64,000 nt of DNA from Podospora bellae-mahoneyi (lineage: Eukaryota; Ascomycota; Sordariomycetes; Sordariales; Podosporaceae): contig NC_085885.1 of the NCBI RefSeq assembly GCF_035222275.1, forward strand, positions 2,294,001-2,358,000, in the 5' to 3' direction. Shown one piece after another: positions 21,236 to 31,938 of this stretch. Every line of letters starts with the position of its first letter. Within the stretch, counting starts at the first letter, position 1. A model generated the notes under the pieces. It saw nothing but the letters and a program-made list of their open reading frames with translations. It was not told the origin of the DNA and searched no databases. Both the position numbers and the translations under genes were made by a program.

Positions 21236-22882
21236 TTACGCACGACCCCTCAGTTTAAACTCCAATTCCAATGCCCCCGGCGAAGCAGTGAATTGATCCC
21301 TCAACTCACCAACCAGCCTCTCTCCCCTTTCTTTCCCCCAGTACCCAACATCAAACCTCGTCACCAGCAATGCAATGACAAACCTCATTTCTGCCATTGC
21401 GAGTGCTTTCCCAACGCAATTGAACCTCCCCTGACTGAAAGGCTGGAACCCCCTACCATCCCTCACCATCTCAGGCCTTGTGGTCCACCTCTCTGGAACC
21501 CACTCGAGAGCTCTTTCATAAGCCTCCTCCGACCTTCCCATTGACCACCTCGGTGACACAATAGTGACCCCACCTGGCACCCAGCTTCCCGCAATCTCCA
21601 ACCCTCCCTCTGGAGTCTGCCGATAACCCCCAGTCGGCACCGCCGGCCAAAGCCTCATAGTCTCCTTGATAACCCCCGTCAACAACCCAACCTTTGCCAG
21701 CTCCCCCTTGTCATAAATATCCACCCCGTCCAACTTTCCCCTCAACCTCTCCTGCAGCTCCCTATTCCTAACCAACTCATAAAAAGCAAACACCAACGTC
21801 GGAGCAATAGTATCACTCCCTGCAATAACAACCGTAACCGCATCCCCATTCAACCACTCCCTATCCTTTTTCAACGTCCCCCTGCTCAAACTCTCCTCAA
21901 TCAACCAATGACTCACATCCCTCCTCGCCCCCACCTTTCCATGCCTTGCGATTCTCTCCCCCATCCGCTCCTTACACCACTCCATCATCCCCAACCAATC
22001 CCTCACAATCCACATCCAAGGCGTGACATAAAACGCTACCTGCGCAAGCCAAGGAACAGCACTAAACGGTCCCAACAACCCCATCGCCCGTCTCAACAAC
22101 CTCACCGCCCAATGCCATTTCTGCGATTGCAACATTTCAAACCCCTGACCAAAGGCAAACTCGCCCATTACATCAAACGTGAAGAAATAGAACCAGTCAG
22201 AGGCATTGATCGGCTTTCCCTGTCTGGATAGACCCTCTATCCTCTCCGCCAGGACTTCAGCATGGTGATGCACTCGGGTCTCATAATCCCTCATAGCAGC
22301 AGAAGTAAAACCCTTGTCCCACACCTTTCTCCTCTGGTCATGCTCATGGACATCCCGTGTGGTGTTGAGTGCTATTTCAGGCAGCAAAAAGTCATACCAC
22401 ACTGCCTTGGTGCACGTACTCTTTGGGCCGTCGATAGTGTTTGGGACAGAGGGGTCAATGATGGTTAGCTCTTCCGGGCCGGTGCGGATCACGCTGCCGT
22501 ATTGGACCCGGAGGCCTTCAATGACGAGATGGTTTTTCCCGTAGCGGCACTGCCAGACGTGCCAGAATTTTGTGATGGCCGCGAGTTTGGGACCGGGGAA
22601 GGAGCGGAGGCGGTGGAAGTACAGCCGGTAGATGGAGATGCTGCTGAAAAGGCCTAAGTTGTAGGAGGTGGTGAGAAGGAAGGTGGCCTGGAAGGGATTC
22701 GGTTGGTCATTGTAGAAGGAAATGAGGTAAATGAAGATGGTGAGAGAGGAGTAGAGCCAAAATAGTGTTGGGGCTTGCATGTGCCATTCCCCTCGTATGA
22801 AGAGAGCCAGGTGGGAGGTAACCCCAAGGAGGGCGGCTGCTGGGTATAGCACAGCGGAGGGAAGCTCTAGCAGAAGACCCAT
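21236..22882 (-). CDS. cytochrome P450 monooxygenase
   Basis: Intronless, 548 residues, a full-length microsomal P450. The N-terminus has three hydrophobic segments (about 5-30, 38-57 and 65-85), followed by the proline-rich hinge FPGPKL at 95-100. Core motifs are intact: oxygen-binding I-helix AGSDT (354-358), K-helix ETMR (407-410), PERW (463-466), and heme loop FSQGRFNCVG (482-491) with Cys489 as the iron ligand. Three predicted N-terminal helices are common in tryprostatin-hydroxylase-like fungal P450s, and overall I place it in that broad group; the substrate is unknown. It is divergent from the UbiA-superfamily gene with 522 bases between starts, suggesting co-regulation. The 5' portion is C-rich and the 3' portion G-rich on the sense strand. 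Confidence 0.92.
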   Translation of the reverse strand: MGLLLELPSAVLYPAAALLGVTSHLALFIRGEWHMQAPTLFWLYSSLTIFIYLISFYNDQPNPFQATFLLTTSYNLGLFSSISIYRLYFHRLRSFPGPKLAAITKFWHVWQCRYGKNHLVIEGLRVQYGSVIRTGPEELTIIDPSVPNTIDGPKSTCTKAVWYDFLLPEIALNTTRDVHEHDQRRKVWDKGFTSAAMRDYETRVHHHAEVLAERIEGLSRQGKPINASDWFYFFTFDVMGEFAFGQGFEMLQSQKWHWAVRLLRRAMGLLGPFSAVPWLAQVAFYVTPWMWIVRDWLGMMEWCKERMGERIARHGKVGARRDVSHWLIEESLSRGTLKKDREWLNGDAVTVVIAGSDTIAPTLVFAFYELVRNRELQERLRGKLDGVDIYDKGELAKVGLLTGVIKETMRLWPAVPTGGYRQTPEGGLEIAGSWVPGGVTIVSPRWSMGRSEEAYERALEWVPERWTTRPEMVRDGRGFQPFSQGRFNCVGKALAMAEMRFVIALLVTRFDVGYWGKERGERLVGELRDQFTASPGALELEFKLRGRA

Positions 22883-23404
22883 GGTGGCTAACCTTCGCAG
22901 GACGGGTGCTATGGTGGAAGACAGGGCCGATATGGTCTAGGAGTGGGGAGAGGGAAGATATGATGAGGATAGATAAAGCGGATGCTCGGAACGGGGTGAG
23001 ATATCAGTGGGGCCGCATTCAGCCCTATGCCTCCCCTGAACATGGCGGGCTGTCTGATACTGGCGCAGAACGTTGAATGTGAAGACAGCCGACTGGACCA
23101 CCGCCCCGTTCTCCGAGCTCGCCTATTTCAGCACATGTTTGTGACCGAAGGGCAGAAACGCTCTTGGCCGTGGCACAGTGATGATGTTATTCCGGGACGT
23201 AACTACCCGGACGGAGTTACGGATGTGAAGGAAGATGAGACGCCGTCTGAGAGAATGTGCCAACGGGGCTGGGGTAGTGGCATAGCTGCCGCGTGGCGAT
23301 GAGCGAGGAAACAGACATGGTCAAATACCCGCCGCTGTCTCGACCAGAGAGACTGGAACTGATTCGGCCCTACCAAGTCGAGTGAACAGAAACAAAAAGA
23401 GATT
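22883..23404. promoter_or_regulatory. divergent promoter, P450 / UbiA-superfamily gene
   Basis: 522 bases between two divergent starts in a likely biosynthetic cluster. GC-rich, without an obvious TATA box near either ATG. A 91-codon frame at 23,027-23,302 overlaps it and is probably chance. Confidence 0.5.
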
Positions 23405-24406
23405 ATGGACTCCGAGCTATTGAACAGCCAGGTAAGAGTGGTTACCATCATGAAAGGTCTTGCTGCGGGCCAGATACTTACCATGGACCAGATGGCCGAG
23501 GCCATACATCGAATGCAGAAGCTGGTCGGTTGTGGCGTTTTCCATGTCCAATCGATCTGGCTCTTCACCCGCAGTGACCTGAAAACGATCGTGATCCCCC
23601 AGTCAGCTTTCGGGATCATTAATGCCATTGCAAGCTCCAACGACTGGCCAGAGGTGCTGAGCCGCGTACCAATGGTCTTCTTTTGGGTGTGGATCAACCT
23701 GTTGCCTTTCGCGATCGACAATCAACGTCAGGCGGAAGCCATACTCGAAGACCGACACAACAAACCATGGCGGACAATGCCTTCACAGAGAATGACAGAG
23801 GCCCAGGCCAGAATACTCATGCTTCTGTTGTATCCGGTATCTCTCTTCACGAGCCTGCGGCTGGGAGGAACACGCCAGTGTCTGGCGTTGATGGTGCTTG
23901 GATATGGATACAACGACCTGAATCTGGCTGACAGGAGCTGGATCAGCCGGAACGTTATCAACGCCTTGGGTTTCTGCTCCTTTGCCTCGGGGGCCTTGGA
24001 AGTTGCCATGGACTCGCCCTTATCATTTTCAGGAGAAAATAACCAGACTGTTGTCAAATGGCTCGCTATGATTGGCGGCATTGTCTTCTCAACGGTACAG
24101 ACTCAGGACATGGCGGATCAGGTCGGGGATAGCTCGAGGGGCAGAAAGTCGATGCCGTTGGCTCTCGGAGACGGACCGGCTCGATGGATGATTGCGATTC
24201 CCATGGTTGGATGGTCGATAGTCTGCCCCTGGTTTTGGGGTGCGGGTGCTGTGGTACATGTGGTCGCTGCATTCTTGGGCCTCTTGATTGCATGCAGGAC
24301 GCTGACATGGCGTAGCATTGAGGCGGATAAGCGGACTTTCCAATTGTGGAATCTGTGGATGGCAGGTCTCTACACTCTGCCTTTGCTCTCTGCAGGTGGG
24401 CGGTGA
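23405..24406 (+). CDS. UbiA-superfamily prenyltransferase or terpene cyclase
   Basis: Intronless, 333 residues, polytopic membrane protein with seven or more hydrophobic spans. The first aspartate-rich motif is IDNQRQAEAILEDRHNKPWR (104-123), with Asn106, Asp116 and the NKPWR tail found in fungal UbiA enzymes. The second is VQTQDMADQVGDSSRGRKSM (231-250), with Asp235, Asp238 and Asp242. Both bind magnesium-diphosphate in characterised members. This fungal subfamily includes true prenyltransferases and also membrane terpene cyclases such as Fma-TC of the fumagillin pathway. Which chemistry applies cannot be read from the motifs. It sits between a divergent P450 and an alpha/beta hydrolase plus methyltransferase, so it is the likely scaffold-forming enzyme of the cluster. 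Confidence 0.85.
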   Translation: MDSELLNSQVRVVTIMKGLAAGQILTMDQMAEAIHRMQKLVGCGVFHVQSIWLFTRSDLKTIVIPQSAFGIINAIASSNDWPEVLSRVPMVFFWVWINLLPFAIDNQRQAEAILEDRHNKPWRTMPSQRMTEAQARILMLLLYPVSLFTSLRLGGTRQCLALMVLGYGYNDLNLADRSWISRNVINALGFCSFASGALEVAMDSPLSFSGENNQTVVKWLAMIGGIVFSTVQTQDMADQVGDSSRGRKSMPLALGDGPARWMIAIPMVGWSIVCPWFWGAGAVVHVVAAFLGLLIACRTLTWRSIEADKRTFQLWNLWMAGLYTLPLLSAGGR

Positions 24407-25077
24407 ATGATGGTGGTGGGGGTTGGGCTGTTGCCTGCCATAGAAACAAGAGGGGGAAGGTGGGGTATGCATGTTTACTCCTTCTCTGATACAATCAACC
24501 CGCACTCTTTTCATAGTTGAGCAATAATTACATTTCTTTCAAAATCCACAGGACATGTTACTAGGCACTATACACGGTCCTGACCTCTGCGAGTTCTTCT
24601 CGATAGCATATATGATCTCAACATCGCTTCACTGATAGATATCTGATATGATCACTACGCCCGGTTTTTTAGCAACCATGTCATCATAACTCCGGTCTTT
24701 TCACCGCTATCTAATCTGCGCTGATGTGACACAGATTCTCGTTAGGCGAAGCCCGTTCGGGAGGATCGGTACAAAAGGACGCCCGGGTCCGGTCCAACAA
24801 CCGGTACCTTATTGCGACCTCGGCTCCGGTCCCACGCCCCCGTCGCTATCATATTTGACGGCCGCGCCACCCCCGCTGCCCGCCAGCCTGATGAACAGTG
24901 GGATGTGAGCTTGGCTTTGTCAGTGCTGACTGCTTACCTGCACCCGTTCCGACACAGCTCCAGCAGGCTGCCGGATATTTCCCTCCTCGACACCAGTCTC
25001 ATTATCGCTTCGTCCTCCGCGCCGTCCTTGTAACCCGCCCTCCTGCAATCCGCATCCTCTGAGCACATTCCATCAAC
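24407..25077. other. intergenic
   Basis: 671 bases; presumed 3' end of the UbiA-type gene and promoter of the hydrolase. No supported open frame. Confidence 0.4.
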
Positions 25078-25851
25078 ATGGCCAAGCCCGTTTTCGTCCT
25101 CCTTCACGGTGCGTGGCACGGTCCGAGCTGCTGGCACCGTGTCATCGCCGAGCTTGAACAGGCCGGCTACAAGGCTGTTGCTCCCGCATTACCTTCTTCG
25201 GGTTCCACACCACCTACACCCGACTGGTCCAAGGATGTAGAGATAATCCATCAGACTGTTTCGGACCTCGTAAAGCGGCAGGATGTTGTTGTGGTCACAC
25301 ACAGCTTCAGCGGAATGACTGGCGGCACAGCGTTGGAGGGTTTGGACAAGGATACTTGCATGTCCAGAGGGCTGAAGGGGGGTGTGATCAGACTCATCTA
25401 CATTACAGCCTTTCTTGTTCCGGAAGGGTTCCAACACTCGCCTGAAGGAACGCGAGACAACATGATCCCCGAGATGATTACCAACCTGGACTCGGGCATC
25501 GTTACGGTCAAGCCAGAGGATGTGAAAGGCATGTTCTATCAGGATTTAGACGACGACACAGTTGCCGAGCTGGCAAAGGAACTGCGCCCGCAAAGCTTTG
25601 GTGCCTTCTGGAGTACCACTACTCACGCCGCTTGGCGCCATGTCCCGACGACCTACATCCTTACCACTGGGGACAGGCCGACCACCGTTGTTGCGGCACA
25701 GTACCTCGTTGACTCGGCAAAAGCAAGTGGCCCACATAAGATTGACAATGTCATCAAAGTCGACACCGGCCATTCGCCCTTCATCAGCCGACCCGAGTGG
25801 ACTGCAAAAACATTGATTGAAGAGGCTAATAGGTCACTTCAGCTGGAGTAA
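25078..25851 (+). CDS. alpha/beta hydrolase
   Basis: Intronless, 257 residues, cytosolic (no signal peptide). Oxyanion loop HGAWHGPSCW (10-19) and nucleophile elbow VVVTHSFSGM (71-80), with Ser76 as the presumed nucleophile, resemble small plant-type esterases (methylesterase and hydroxynitrile lyase group) and many bacterial and fungal homologues. The catalytic His lies in DTGHSPF near residue 238. The ATG has a CAACATGG context. Within the cluster it could hydrolyse an ester or lactone intermediate or be a non-hydrolytic cyclase of this fold; neither can be decided here. It converges on the methyltransferase gene, leaving 58 bases between stops. Confidence 0.85.
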   Translation: MAKPVFVLLHGAWHGPSCWHRVIAELEQAGYKAVAPALPSSGSTPPTPDWSKDVEIIHQTVSDLVKRQDVVVVTHSFSGMTGGTALEGLDKDTCMSRGLKGGVIRLIYITAFLVPEGFQHSPEGTRDNMIPEMITNLDSGIVTVKPEDVKGMFYQDLDDDTVAELAKELRPQSFGAFWSTTTHAAWRHVPTTYILTTGDRPTTVVAAQYLVDSAKASGPHKIDNVIKVDTGHSPFISRPEWTAKTLIEEANRSLQLE

Positions 25852-25909
25852 ATCATTGGCTACATAGTTGGAATCAAAGTCCCCTGAACATCTCTGCTAT
25901 GGCACAGAC

Positions 25910-27073
25910 TCAATTATCTGGCCTTTGTCCAATAACAGTGAGCCGCCCGACATTGTACGCCAACTTCTGCCTGTCCCGAAATACTCGGGTGATCAGTTCT
26001 CTGCAGCAGCTGCCTAGGTCTCCCGCAATGTGATCCAAAGCCTTGTAGCTCACTTCCTCCGAAGCCATCAATGCTGTGTCCAGCTGAAACGGCAAGAGCT
26101 CCAGAGGAAACGGACGATTATCGGTGGTAATGTTCACCAAGCCATTCTGCTCGAAGAATTCAGGGAGTCTGACTGGCCAACTGAAAAAGCGTAAGTAGTT
26201 CTCCAGAGTCTGACTTGAGGATAGAATGATTTACTCATCAGTTGTCCAGTTTGGCTTCGTCCCACCCAATGTACCTATCATCTCGAGCAATGGGGTTAGG
26301 TTGTCGGTGGTGTTCTTTCCCTCCTTGGTTCGAACTATCTTCCACCTGCTGTAATCAATCTCCCCCCAGGAGATCCACCCGCCGGGCTCTACGACAAGCA
26401 CTAAGTATCAGCACATGGCGATACGGCAAGAGCTCAACCGCCTGACCGAAAGAGTGGGACCCATACTCAACAGCTTGACAAGGTTTTTGATGATCGGAGC
26501 GGGATCGTTGCTGTTCACAGCTAGATGAAACAGTTGGATGTGGACAATGTCATACCTCCCAACGAGGCGGTCTGGCAGCGGTGCCAAGCAGTCGAGGTTG
26601 TGAACCGACACGTTGGGTGGTAACCATTCCTTGGGTGGACACTGCGTCAAGTCGATATCGAAGCCGTCGATCCTTGCCGAAGCCGGGAGATATCGCGCCA
26701 GGTCCACGAGCCAGATCCTGCATAGAAAAGGATATGGTGTGAACGACATGCATTTGGCCTGCATGGCTGACAGGAAGGGCACATAGGGTGAGGGGGAAAC
26801 TTTAGATGAAACCGTACCCGGTGCCCACTCCTATCTCCGCGACCTGCATCCCTTCGCGGTCCGCTGGAATGTTAGGATGGAGACTAAATCCGCCGTCTTT
26901 CCAAAGGAAATATTGCAGGTTGAGCCTACAACGCAGAAAAGTCAGACTCTGATTAACCCATCCCTGAAGGCCAGGGCCAGCCAAGGCTTCTTTGACATTT
27001 GCACTGACCGGGCATTGGCCGAAAAGCTCCTCCCCAAAATGTACGCTTCGTCATGCGCCGTTTCGTTCGACAT
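25910..27073 (-). CDS. SAM-dependent methyltransferase, UMTA/LaeA-like
   Basis: Five exons, complement(join(25910..26180, 26235..26388, 26467..26717, 26818..26925, 27009..27073)), 282 residues, every junction in phase. The start MSNETAHDEAYILGRSFSAN leads by CG|G into RLNLQYFLWKDGG. SAM motif I is VAEIGVGTGIWLVDLA, rejoined across intron 26817-26718. The acidic loop is IDGFDIDLTQCPP, motif IV GRYDIVHIQLFHLA, and the post-motif block KPGGWISWGEIDYSRWK. The C-terminal part is DWPVRLPEFFEQNGLVNIT and GRLTVIGQRPDN. The pattern YILGR..LNLQ..LW with EIGVGTG is that of fungal cluster methyltransferases of the LaeA/UMTA type, mostly small-molecule or regulatory enzymes. The fourth intron (26234-26181) is the least certain; its branch site is weak. 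Confidence 0.82.
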
Positions 27074-28304
27074 CTTACGAGTATCAATCTGAGGTAGACG
27101 AGGCGACCTGAATAATCGAGTTTGGCAGCCACTGACGACAGATTTTGACAGGATTCCGGCGTATCCGTCCACACAGCTTTATACAATATTCATCACCATC
27201 AAGCCGCGCAATTGCTCGCCGTCAACAATCCAACTGGCAAGGCAACCTGTATCACGGAAACTTCCATCACAAAACAGTTTATGCAGAATATCGGCAAAAG
27301 GACCGCAAGCATGGCTGCGGCGTATGCTCCCACTGGGTGCCTTACCAACGACCCTAAGACCACTCATATTGCACAACTGGTTGCGTTTGGCCAAACTGTT
27401 TACCGAGAGAGCGTCAAGTGGCCGAAGTGGATCCGGCTGGGAGCATAAGCTTGCATATGCAGCATAGGATCTATGTAGGTTGTCGTGCCGCTCCCGAAGA
27501 TCCCGTAGCTATGATAGCCCCGGTGGTAGTGCATGCAAAGGTACAGTGGGTATGCCCCTGCATTGGTCAGAGATTCCGCAGATCCCCCAGCCACGACGGG
27601 CTAGAGCCATCTTTTTACACCATTAGTAGGGTCGATCTTTGAGAACCAAAGACCAGAAATCGGGCAAACAAACATACAGCATGGATCCGAAGGATCTGTA
27701 CCGCACTACACTTCCAACATTACCTTTAACAGACTTCCATACGCGTGGCCACAGGATTCACTGTCTGACCAACAAAGCTATTACCGTCCTTGTCCGACCA
27801 CCTCCGTCATACAGAGCCACATTCGTTCCAAAATCGCATTCGAAAGTCCTCCGCAGGACGAAGATGGCTGGATAGGCCCGTCCCAGCACGTTGTGCGGGT
27901 AGCATTGGTCGTTCCTCTCCCGGCCCTTCCGTGGTTCAGCGTGGATACGGCACAGCTTCACGATAAGGTATGGTGCAACGATCTCGGTCAGCCAGCGGCG
28001 CAAAAGTGCATGAAGCCTGACCGCAAGCAGCCTCAGATTCAACGATGAGCTGAGGCTCCCAGACGCTTATCGGAGAGGCGCTATCTCAGATAACCGTCGG
28101 TTTCCCCCAACATTTCGGCCGTGAACCGGCTGTCACGGAAATTTCATTTTGATATCCTCATGGCAACCTGACCGGCGTGCATTGCATCGCCTTCATGCAC
28201 TTGGGAGGTAGTTGTCCGGACAGAATCAGCAACATCGGTTCATCCCTTGATATTGCCATCTAGACGGTCACCGCTGTTGCCGCAGATAGAACCTCATCCC
28301 TACA
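27074..28304. other. intergenic
   Basis: 1.2 kb with only short overlapping frames. It contains the promoters of the methyltransferase and of the membrane protein. A 78-codon frame at 27,212-27,448 has no recognisable features. Confidence 0.4.
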
Positions 28305-29709
28305 ATGGCCCCCTACAATGTCCGCATGGTGTTTCCAACTGCGGTATTAGCGGTGAACAGCACTGGCTTACTCCTGTCCTTTACGGCGGTGGCATTGAGG
28401 TTCTACTCGCAGTCATTGCGTGGCACCAAGATGGGACTGTCCGAGTACTCCATCATAGCCTCCTGGGTGCGTTCCCTACCCTCTCTCCCTGGCCCCCACA
28501 ACAACTAACGACCCACCAACATAGCTCTTCACCTTCGGCCTAGTCGTGTCCGAGAATTTCACCGTCACCCACGGCGGTGTCGGCCAGGTCTCATCAACCG
28601 TAACAGCAGAAGAACTTCTGTTCTCCACCAAGGTAAATAATACCTGTTCCATTCCCCACCTGTCTTCACCCCAGCAACCACCACCCCCCTTTTCCGCATA
28701 AACACTAACCCTGACAATAGCAATTCATCACCATAGGCGTCTGCGGCTCCCTATCCGTAACCCTCGTCAAAATCTCCCTTCTTTCTTACTTCCTCACAGT
28801 ATTCTCAGCCTACCACTGGTTCGTCATATGCGATTACATCCTCCTCGCCCTGACAACAGGGTACGGCATCGCCTTTGTGATCGTCTCCCTCGCCGGCTGC
28901 CGACCCTTTAGCGCAAACTGGGATAAAGTCTCCAATCCGGACTATGTCTGCATTGAGACGAGCAATTTCTATGTAGCGCAGACGGGGGTGGGGGCTATCC
29001 TGGATTGTCTGATCTTGTTGCTGCCGGGGGGGGTGATTTTGGGGTTGAGGAGTATGAGGAGGCGGAGGAAGTGGGGGTTGTGGGCGGTTTTTAGTTTTGG
29101 GATCGTGTGAGTTTTCCCGGGGGAGCAGGGAGGGGAAAAAAAGCGGAGGTTGTACTGACAATGGGTAGGATCTGTGGCGTCTCCATTACGAGGCTGGTTT
29201 ACAACAATATGGAGGAGTGGATGGCTACTAACTTTACAGAGTACGCAGGTATTGCGGCATTGTTGGGGGCGTTGGAGGCGAATTTGAGTATTGTTTGTGC
29301 TTGTATGCCTGCTATGCCGGCGCTGTATCATAAGGTGAGGGGGCGGTGGAAGTGGGGGGATCTTCAGGAGGAGGGGAAGTTGGGGGTGGAGGAGAGTGAT
29401 GGTGGGGTGAAGGGGGAGGGGGTTCCGAGTGAGAAGACGGTTGATGTTGAGAGGAGGAGGTTGAGGGAGGAGGGGGATAAGCTTTATCCGTTGAGTGTTA
29501 CGCAGAAAACGGTGGTGAGTAGGACGGAGGGGGAGAGGGATGATGTGGAAACAGGGGGGACGGAGTTGTGGGCTGGGCCGGGGGTGGTGGATTTGGATAT
29601 GTTGGATTTGCCGAGGATGAATAGGGTTGAGAGCGTGAGTGAGGGCGGCCAGGGGCTGCCCGAGTCGCCTTGTTGGGGGGTTAATCAGGCGAGGAAGTGG
29701 AGGCGGTGA
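28305..29709 (+). CDS. rhodopsin/PTH11-like seven-transmembrane protein
   Basis: Four exons, join(28305..28466, 28525..28632, 28721..29106, 29169..29709), 398 residues with all junctions in phase. Seven hydrophobic spans can be placed in order: FPTAVLAVNSTGLLLSFTAV, FTFGLVVSENF region, FITIGVCGSLSVTLVKISLL, YHWFVICDYILLALTTGYG, FVIVSLAGCRPF, GVGAILDCLILLLPGGVILG and AGIAALLGALEANLSIVCAC. The motif CRPFSANWDK followed by C...SNFYVAQTGVGAILD is typical of the fungal rhodopsin-domain family that includes PTH11-like GPCR candidates. The C-terminal 110 residues are charged and cytoplasmic-looking. Ligand and partners are unknown. Sense-strand composition flips from C-rich to G-rich near 28,960, inside exon 3. 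Confidence 0.82.
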
Positions 29710-29800
29710 CTGGGAATTGTACATTCGTTTGGTAATTTCATAGCGGTCAAGCATTTAGCGCGAATTCAACCTCTCTATCTGCTATCTGCCTTTCCCTTTT

Positions 29801-30687
29801 CTACATGGGCACATAATCCACCACCTCCGTCAACCCAACCATCGCCGGCACCCCCCCTTCCCCCTCCCTCAACGCATAAAACGCCTTTGTCGACTCAACA
29901 TCACTAACCTGAATTTCTGGCGGGACCCTCGAGTAATTCATAACCGACTTTTCGTTCCTCGGCCCCAACTGCACCGACGCCGCCGCCTCAAACACGGTCC
30001 CCGTCTCGGGGTTCACGTCCAACGCGAACTCGTGCCTTAACCCTAAAACGTGCCCTAGCTCGTGGGTGAAGACCTTCCATAGGTTTGCCTTCCACCGGGG
30101 CATCGAAAAGACGGGGTTGTAGACGAGCATCATGTTGAGATCGTTGGCGTTGGGGAAGAAGGCTGAGGCGAGGGTGCCGCCGCTGTCGCCGCCGTGGCAG
30201 AGGGCGAAGGTGGCGTCTTTGGGGTCGGTGACCCATTCGAAGGTTACGCCGATGGAGAGGTCGTTCCACTTTTGGCAGGCGAGGTTTAGGTGGGTTGCTG
30301 CGTAGGAGGCGTCGGAGGGGGTTTTGAAGCCGGAGGTTAGGGCGACCCTGACAGGGGGTTAGTATACTTGGTTTTGAGGAGGAAGAAAATCAAAGGGAAG
30401 GTGGGTGCACACCATCTGATGACTGACCCGGGTGCCCATCGCGGGCACTCCTTTTCGAGACCGACCATGATGTTGTGGGGTGCACCGGGCCCACGGAAAG
30501 GCCTGGGGATGGGCTGCTGGGTTATGCAGTGGGGGAAGAAGTCATCGTCGGTCGAGGAGTCGTCTCTGGGTAGGGACGGGATCTTGTCTGAGGGGGACAC
30601 AGTGTCGAGGGCATGTTCGCCGAGGGCATCGATAACTTGACCAATAATGATCTCCTTTGTGGAGGGTTCCGAGGTTGGGGTAGCCAT
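29801..30687 (-). CDS. metzincin-like zinc metallopeptidase
   Basis: Two exons, complement(join(29801..30347, 30413..30687)), 273 residues; the 65-nt intron rejoins TG|G to give SVIRWVALTSGFKTPSDASY. The active site THELGHVLGLRHEF carries the HExxHxxGxxH zinc motif, and the Met-turn is SVMNYSRVPPEIQ, as in matrixins/astacin-like metzincins. Upstream blocks AATHLNLACQKWNDLSIGVT and DATFALCHGGDSGGTLASAF are typical of fungal matrixin-like proteins. No signal peptide is visible; the N-terminus MATPTSEPSTKEIIIGQV is hydrophilic, so the protein may act inside the cell or be exported by an unconventional path. It lies tail to tail with the membrane protein gene (91 bases between stops). Function unknown. 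Confidence 0.8.
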
Positions 30688-31938
30688 GTTTGGTGTTGGG
30701 GACGTGCCGCACCAATTTGGGGGTAGGAGATCCAGGTTGAGTTAGTGATGAAGGGTGGTAAAGGAGGGATGGTGAAATATGAGTGTCGGTAAGAACTTTA
30801 GACTGAATGGTTTGGCTGATGGTGAGGCAAAAGAGAAGATCCGATGATGGTATCTAGGAGCGGCTTTATAATAGAAACAGTTGGTCCTCAGCTTCACTGT
30901 CACAAGTTGATCAGGCGTAGCTAGCTGCCTGCGTGTGAGCGCGGTGATCTATGAGAATTCCTGGGTAGGAGAGGGAGAAAACCCCATAGGTCTCAAGCCG
31001 CATATTGAGCGAGATAGGGGCGTGTAACACAACCCCTGAATGTGTACTAGTGTGGTGTTTGACAGCAGCTGGAACAAGCAGCAAAAGCCTATAGCAAACC
31101 CCAAAGAACGCCATACAACTAATTATTGGCCAACACCTGTACGGTGGTGTAAAGTCTACGCAGTTGTATCCTCTTTATTGACGCAGTCCTGAGGTTCTAG
31201 AACATCTGCCATGAGAGAGATACACCGGACCACATACTCCGCTCAGCCAGCCACAGCCCTACAAGGCGGTGATCTGACCAAATATGGACTCAAGCTCCAA
31301 CTAATTAGGCTCAGCATCGATTTCTGCAAAAGTTGGGATGCACCTCGTGCTGCTCAGCAGGAGAGGGGTAGATGGGATCCGAGTTGCAATCCGAGCACTC
31401 AGATGGCCCCAAACAAACAGCCGCAACATGCTCAATCCAATAGTTGCCATGGGTAGGAAACAGAGGTGAAACTATCTTTGCAGCCACAAGATACCTTAGT
31501 GATCCCTGGTAGGTCGTGAGACTGTTTAGGTGTGCTGGTATATTGCATACATTTTACTCGGTGTCCAATATCCAGATTCAGCCAGGCCCAACAAGCTGTC
31601 GCTATTCCTGTTTAGATACCACATCGAGCGATGTGATAGCTATGTGATTGAACTCGGTTTCTATCACCATGCTTCAATCATGTTCCTGAAGACGCCCAGT
31701 CTTGCATAGGAATGCACCATGCCTGAGAGCAATTGCGTGTGGACTTCGGACCTTGATACAAGCTCTTGGATTGATAGCTATCAGTCGGCTTTGCAAGAGA
31801 TCCATGTGGATGGCTCCATGCTATCTCCCTTGAAAAGGTTATAAAGAAGCAGTGTTCCCTTGGTTCTCTCGTCCAAGTAACCATAGCAGAACACATTGCC
31901 AACAACACCTCTTTCACTCACAAGGAAAACACCCCTAT
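30688..31938. other. intergenic, divergent promoter region
   Basis: 1.25 kb between divergent starts. A TATAAA reading on the minus strand near 30,870 and one on the plus strand at 31,840 could serve the two genes. No supported coding sequence. Confidence 0.4.
31840..31845 (+). promoter_or_regulatory. TATAAA box for the phospholipase C-like gene
   Basis: A TATAAA hexamer lies 94-99 bases upstream of the ATG at 31939, a typical distance if the leader is short. No competing gene is nearby. Confidence 0.4.

Noticed and set aside
23027-23302. 91-residue ORF in the P450/UbiA divergent promoter
   Set aside because: No recognisable features, and its position between two strong divergent starts suggests chance.
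29988-30269. Arginine/histidine-rich minus-strand frame
   Set aside because: It is out of frame with the metallopeptidase exon, whose HExxH-containing frame and intron explain the region.
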